Origin: Stictocephala bisonia
Lineage: Eukaryota; Arthropoda; Insecta; Hemiptera; Membracidae
Length of the DNA: 64,000 nt
Assembly: GCA_035578905.1 (NCBI GenBank)
Contig: JAQJVL010000737.1
Span: 154,501 to 218,500 of the forward strand
Direction: 5' to 3'
Shown here: piece by piece, positions 58,335 through 64,000 of the stretch
How the letters are laid out: each line of letters opens with the position of its first letter
Position numbering within the stretch: position 1 is the first letter of the stretch
Program-made: the position numbers and the translations under genes
The notes under the pieces: model-generated
What the model was told of the DNA's origin: nothing
Database searches by the model: none
The model's input: only the letters and a program-made list of their open reading frames with translations

Positions 58335-61300
58335 GACTTCACTCGTTCATCAAGGTGGGTGGTTTTCCAACCAGTATTTGAGTAAATTAAATACTAAAAG
58401 ATCGGTTATTCTACTTTTGTCACCAGATGCGTGTTTATTATTTATTTGAAAACCTAATATACTAACACTTCTCGTGGCCAAGAATTTAGATACAAATTTA
58501 ATGTAGCAGAAGTGATGTTTTATATCAACAAATCATTATTTGACTTTTTTTAAAACATTACTCGTACTCACCCAGGGTGATGAGTTTTTTTTCTGCAAAT
58601 ATGAAATCCATCCAAACTACATTCGTAACTATTGATTATTTTATTTAACAATTCCTTCAACTTTTTATTTTAACCTAATTTTATTTATTACCACCTGAAG
58701 ATGAAGTGTTAATGTTAATTCCGAAGCTTGTGAAAAACAACAAGTTGGACCACATTGTTCTGAACTACTATTGAACTACAGGATATGAATACTGATTCTT
58801 AAGAAGCATATACTGTAGTATAGTAAATATTTGTCATACAAACTCTGTAATTAAATCAAATTCTTACAATTAATTTAAAAATCTGCAAGAATGAAACAAA
58901 AGCTTACAGAAGATTCAGTCTTGTGTTGGATTTTCTAGCTTTAACACTTTATTAACGTTTCCTCGCCGGAGCATTAAGAATGTTCAACTTTTGTTCTCAT
59001 TAAAAAAAATACCTTTTACCTTTCTGACATACTTATCAAATCCTGTCTACCTTATCCTGTTTTACATGTTTCCTGTTTTACAATATATTGATAATATTTT
59101 AATTATGTACTGTAAATAGTTACTTTTAAAACATGCATGGATAATTTATTTATTAAACATTAGGAGGACTGCCAATATATTGACATGAAAATATAAATTC
59201 TAATATTTTTATATTTTAAGTATATTTAAATTTTATATTAATTATATTATTTATATATTTTAAGCTTATTTTTTGTTTAATAATGTTTAAATAAATTGTT
59301 TTATATGTTTATGTTGTAATATGAGAGTTATATAGTTTGTTATTAGTTATTCATATGCTTGTGCACCAGTTATTTTTCAAATGAAAATGATAATTTCTTA
59401 TTCCTTATTTATATGTTGTTTCTATTATGTTATTATTTACTTTATTTCACCTCATTTGATCATGTACCTTTCGCATGAACCGTTTATAAATAATTCTTTT
59501 ACTGTCTATAACACGTTCAATAATATTAAGAGATTTTATAAGATTGCCACTACAAGAACATTTCCTAGTAATTTTATTTTCTCTTTATGTGATTTCTTCC
59601 ATCCTATACATTTTTAAGGCAGCGCCAACTAAATCTTGACTTCCGTTTTAAGTGTAGTTAGGATTGAATTACAGTGATCTTGTGACCAAAATTCACTATA
59701 CCATCACCACACCATAATACTTGTAGACACAGATACTTACTATTTATCGATGTTTGTGGATGTACACTTAAATAATGACAGTACTAAATAAGTTAATGTG
59801 AAACTGAACAATTCATTTTAATACGAAATAATAATGTACAAGAACGATATATTATTCTTACTTTTTCATAATTTCTATATTGTTCAACTTCAATAGAAGA
59901 AAGATAGATGTTAATCTATACAATTTATTAATATTGTTACTGAATAAGAACATATTAATTTATAATAATCTTTTTTTAGAGAATTAAAGGTATATTGCAC
60001 AATGATTTTAACGTTGACTGATTTCTCAGACTAATTAATTAAGCCTAGTTTATGCACAATTAAAATTTTGTTGTTTAAAAAATAATCAATATTTGCTGAG
60101 TTCCAGAAGTTTTGATGTATGGTAGCTGTTGTAAAGTAGCGATAAAGTTATAAATATTTACCTTTACGATCACTGGAACCTTTGTTAAACTGTATAGCCA
60201 GTTACAGTTGAACGTTATTTATACATCACAGACAACACAATTACTGAGTTGGGAAAGAACTGTTAACAAACTTTGATTTTTTTCAATTCACTTCTGTATC
60301 CCTCCTAAAGCTATTTATACTTTTATACTTAAATGAGAAAGTTTCCATGTTTCAAATTGCCTGGAAGCAAAAAGGAAATAAACTTACCTAACTGCATTAT
60401 CTTCTTTACAGTAATTCAACGAATATTTTTTCGCTTGTTTACATTATAGAATTTTTACACAACAATAAACTCAAAAAACCATTTTATAGTGTACATTACA
60501 TGAAAAACATGTGTAAATAACGCTTGCTTACTTAAATAAGCACAGGTAAATGTATAAATGAGCTTATTTTTTATAGATTATTTTTGCATGTACTATTTGA
60601 TTAGTAGTATATTTCAGATGTAGTAAGAAAATAAATGCTATAAAATAAATATTAAAACCATTTTTAACCAACATTTTATCGTGTAATCCACTTTTCCTCT
60701 AAAAATAAAAACACTTTAATCATTTCACAATAAATCTAAAATAATAAAAAGAAAATATCTTATCATAAATATATTAGTTTTGGATTCTTGTTGTGTTCTT
60801 GTTAATTTTGTTTTGTTATAGTTGTTTTATTTTTAATAGTCTATATTTGTTAAACATTTAAAAATATTTACTTCTGTTTTGTTGCTAAGATATTTATTTG
60901 ACATATATAAATAATCCATATCTCTATAAATATGTATGTAATGTACTGGATGTAGATTTAACTATACCATCCCTCCATCTAATAATTACAAAATCACCCC
61001 ATCATTAAATATTCATATTTTGACTTTCTTATAAAATATGTCATTTTAATTAAATATTTACAGAATATTCATATTATAATAAATAAAATTGTACCAGTGC
61101 TATTAAGATATTCCCTCAGTTAGTTCTAAGTTACAGGGACAACTATTTACACTGTAATGATGATTTAGTAACTTTGATTGAATTGAATAAATAAATAAAA
61201 TAAATTTAGGTAATATTTCAAGAAAATTAGTACCTAGGACCTAACTACAATATTCTCACTGGTCACACTTCACACTGAATACATCTGAAGTTTGATTAAT

Positions 61301-61385
61301 TCAAACAATATACACAGCTTCACCGCTTTAATTTGTATGTATTGTTTAGGTGTAAAAAAGTGCTGCATGATAAATATCGAGAATT
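58335..61385. other. long stretch without a gene
   Basis: Very AT-rich. A 78-codon plus frame (59381-59617) is hydrophobic from T-richness and has a RFYKIATTRTFPSNFIFSLC end but no recognisable motif. A CTGAAGATGAAG motif occurs at 58695. Confidence 0.5.
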
Positions 61386-61387
61386 TT

Positions 61388-62957
61388 GTTTGTAAATATG
61401 ACCACTACAACTCTGCTAGCACGTACACATCAAGGATAATATATGTTTGTAAATATGGCCACTACAACTCTGCTAGCACGTACACATCAAGGATAATATA
61501 TGTTTGTAAATATGACCACTACAACTCTGCTAGCACGTACATATCAAGGATAATATATGTTTGTAAATATGGCCACTACAACTCTGCTAGCACGTACACA
61601 TCAAGGATAATATATGTTTATAAATATGGCCACTACAACTCTGCTAGCACGTACACATCAAGGATAATATATGTTTGTAAATATGGACACTACAACTCTG
61701 CTAGCACGTACACATCAAGGATAATATATGTTTATAAATATGGACACTACAACTCTGCTAGCACGTACACATCAAGGATAATATATGTTTATAAATATGG
61801 CCACTACAACTCTGCTATCACGTACATATCAAGGATAATATATGTTTGTAAATATGGACACTACAACTCTGCTATCACGTACATATCAGGGATAATATAT
61901 GTTTGTAAATATGGACACTACAACTCTGCTAGCACGTACATATCAAGGATAATATATGTTTGTAAATATGGACACTACAACTCTGCTAGCACGTACACAT
62001 CAAGGATAATATATGTTTGTAAATATGGACACTACAACTCTGCTAGCACGTACACATCAAGGATAATATATGTTTATAAATATGGCCACTACAACTCTGC
62101 TATCACGTACATATCAGGGATAATATATGTTTGTAAATATGGACACTACAACTCTGCTAGCACGTACATATCAAGGATAATATATGTTTGTAAATATGGA
62201 CACTACAACTCTGCTAGCACGTACACATCAAGGATAATATATGTTTGTAAATATGGACACTACAACTCTGCTAGCACGTACACATCAAGGATAATATATG
62301 TTTATAAATATGACCACTACAACTCTGCTAGCACGTACACATCAAGGATAATATATGTTTATAAATATGGCCACTACAACTCTGCTAGCACGTACACATC
62401 AAGGATAATATATGTTTGTAAATATGGCCACTACAACGCTGCTAGCACGTACACATCAAGGATAATATATGTTTATAAATATGGACACTACAACTCTGCT
62501 AGCACGTACATATCAAGGATAATATATGTTTGTAAATATGGACACTACAACTCTGCTAGCACGTACACATCAAGGATAATATATGTTTGTAAATATGGAC
62601 ACTACAACTCTGCTAGCACGTACACATCAAGGATAATATATGTTTATAAATATGGCCACTACAACTCTGCTAGCACGTACACATCAAGGATAATATATGT
62701 TTGTAAATATGGACACTACAACTCTGCTAGCACGTACATATCAAGGATAATATATGTTTGTAAATATGGCCACTACAACTCTGCTAGCACGTACACATCA
62801 AGGATAATATATGTTTGTAAATATGGCCACTACAACTCTGCTAGCACGTACACATCAAGGATAATATATGTTTGTAAATATGGCCACTACAAATCTGCTA
62901 GCACAAACACATCAAGGATAATATATGTTTGTAAATATGGCCACTACAACTCTGCCG
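61388..62957 (+). repeat. 57-bp minisatellite, ~27.5 copies, open in one frame
   Basis: The unit is TGTTTGTAAATATGGCCACT, then ACAACTCTGCTAGCACGTAC and ACATCAAGGATAATATA. No indels occur, so a plus frame of 561 codons (61292-62977) stays open and repeats the 19-residue KYGHYNSASTYTSRIIYVC. Variants such as GGC/GAC, TGT/TAT, ACA/ATA and AGC/ATC change the amino acid, while GGC/GGA is silent. There is no excess of silent change, no signal peptide, and unrelated flanks. I therefore call it a non-coding array. Blocks of four units (about 61835-62060 and 62090-62290) repeat as a set, showing higher-order duplication. Confidence 0.93.
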
Positions 62958-62979
62958 AATATATAGAGAAAGCCTAACT

Positions 62980-64000
62980 GCTTCAAAACATATTCAACTA
63001 GAGCATATTAAATTTAGTTTATCAAAATCAAAATTTTACGTCAGATATAAAGAGAAAAGGATTAAGTAAACATGCTCATAAAAGGGGCTTTGATATCGAA
63101 GTATCCGCTTGGGCAAAGGCTATTTTAGGCATCAATCTTAAAGATATCCTTACAATTATTCTTGTAGTTCTATTAATTTTAATTTTGTAATCAATTTATT
63201 AACCCTAAATTAATATTTATATGAACTTTTATACATGATAGTCATATCAACCTCTGATCTGGTAAATCAAAAGTATTTCTTATATGACTCAATTCATATG
63301 AGAGTTGAGTTGCACTTTCGTATACAGAAAACAAAACTGTTAAAATTACTGGAATGGTTTCCAGTAGTAAATAATACTTTCAAAAATCAGGTTTAATTAT
63401 TACACAAATTAATCTCATACATTAAATATTAAATATATATCTTTGCACACCAAGTATACAAAATCGATTAGTAATGTCGATGCATATTCGATGCACCAAA
63501 AGACCCATATTATTTACTTAGTTCGTTTGATAGTCGGAAGAGCTTCCGATCGTTGGATGGGGAAAATCGGATATATCCGAATGTAAGAATAAATAAATAC
63601 CACAAAAACGTTTTACTGATTCTGGTTCCGGATGGTATAAGGCGGAAACATACACAAATTACTATTCAGTTGTTTAGAGGCATTGCCCTCTGAGGCGTAT
63701 GCATTGGGTTCCCACCTTCCTTATAAAAGTAGTGGGTGAGTGTATTTAACTTTCATTCGGATTTCAACATTCACTGGTGGCTAGTGTTAACATTGTAAGA
63801 CTCTCAAATGTATATTGTTTAGTACTAAATCAATTAATTCAGTTTTCAAGAAAATGAGACTTCTGAATATATTTTAGACATATTATTTACTAAATCAAGC
63901 CACGTCACGGTGAATTTTTTGTTGCTTCAACATTTTTTTTTATTTTTTTGGGTTTTCCAATGACAATAAATCGATTGGCATGGATCTCAACCCTGGGAAA
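62980..64000. other. no supported gene
   Basis: AT-rich. A frame-like stretch at 63080-63180 (GFDIEVSAWAKAILGINLKD) is short and unconfirmed. A patch at 63490-63560 contains CGGAAGAGCTTCCG, an 14-bp perfect palindrome. Confidence 0.45.

Noticed and set aside
61292..62977. A 561-residue repetitive protein gene
   Set aside because: Unit length is a multiple of three, unit differences are mostly amino-acid changing, and there is no signal peptide or splice context; treated as a minisatellite.

Overview
The window looks like nuclear DNA of an animal, most likely an arthropod and probably an insect. The evidence is AT-rich sequence full of stops, GT-AG splice sites, non-LTR retrotransposon remnants, several tRNA-derived SINEs, one 5S-rRNA-derived SINE, long CA and TA microsatellites, many minisatellites, and a short interstitial run of CCTAA/TTAGG, the usual insect telomere unit. 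Nothing is bacterial or plasmid-like. I cannot fix the order or species; a hemipteran-type genome would fit but is not shown. Host coding content is low. The only host gene supported with confidence is on the minus strand at 20513-27294. Its large exon (25613-27294) encodes a predicted secreted Gly/Ser/Trp/Asn/Gln-rich repetitive protein. It ends in a strong splice donor whose phase matches an acceptor 4.8 kb away that opens a 271-nt terminal exon (20513-20783), giving a 650-residue product. A second phase-compatible acceptor lies inside the intron (25020), so alternative 3' ends are possible. Other protein-like patches are only candidates: 7463-7512 (+), 19279-19382 (-), 24835-24966 (-), 44990-45223 (-) and 56495-56670 (-). 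Layout: 1-1.9 kb, no clear gene; 1.9-5.5 kb, a 107-bp minisatellite split by a 5'-truncated but uninterrupted LINE (2087-4792, minus); 5.5-20 kb, small repeats, a MITE, SINEs, CA repeat and duplicated blocks; 20.5-27.3 kb, the Trp-rich gene, whose intron holds decayed LINE pieces and a SINE; 28.3-31.9 kb, 72-bp and 116-bp arrays; 36.6-43.2 kb, a 5S-SINE, telomere-like repeat, tRNA-SINE families and the 112-bp and 84-bp arrays; 47.5-53.5 kb, two inverted ~0.5-kb arms enclosing a ~2.4-kb, 52-bp satellite with higher-order structure; 53.5-64 kb, 31-, 60- and 57-bp arrays and another SINE. The most notable points are the spliced Trp-rich secreted protein, the inverted-repeat unit around the 52-bp satellite, a dispersed ~36-bp minisatellite monomer that also builds the 107-bp array as a trimer, a dispersed repeat with a hammerhead-like core and compensating helix II changes, and the 57-bp array that stays open for 561 codons. 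All functional statements are inferred from sequence reading alone.
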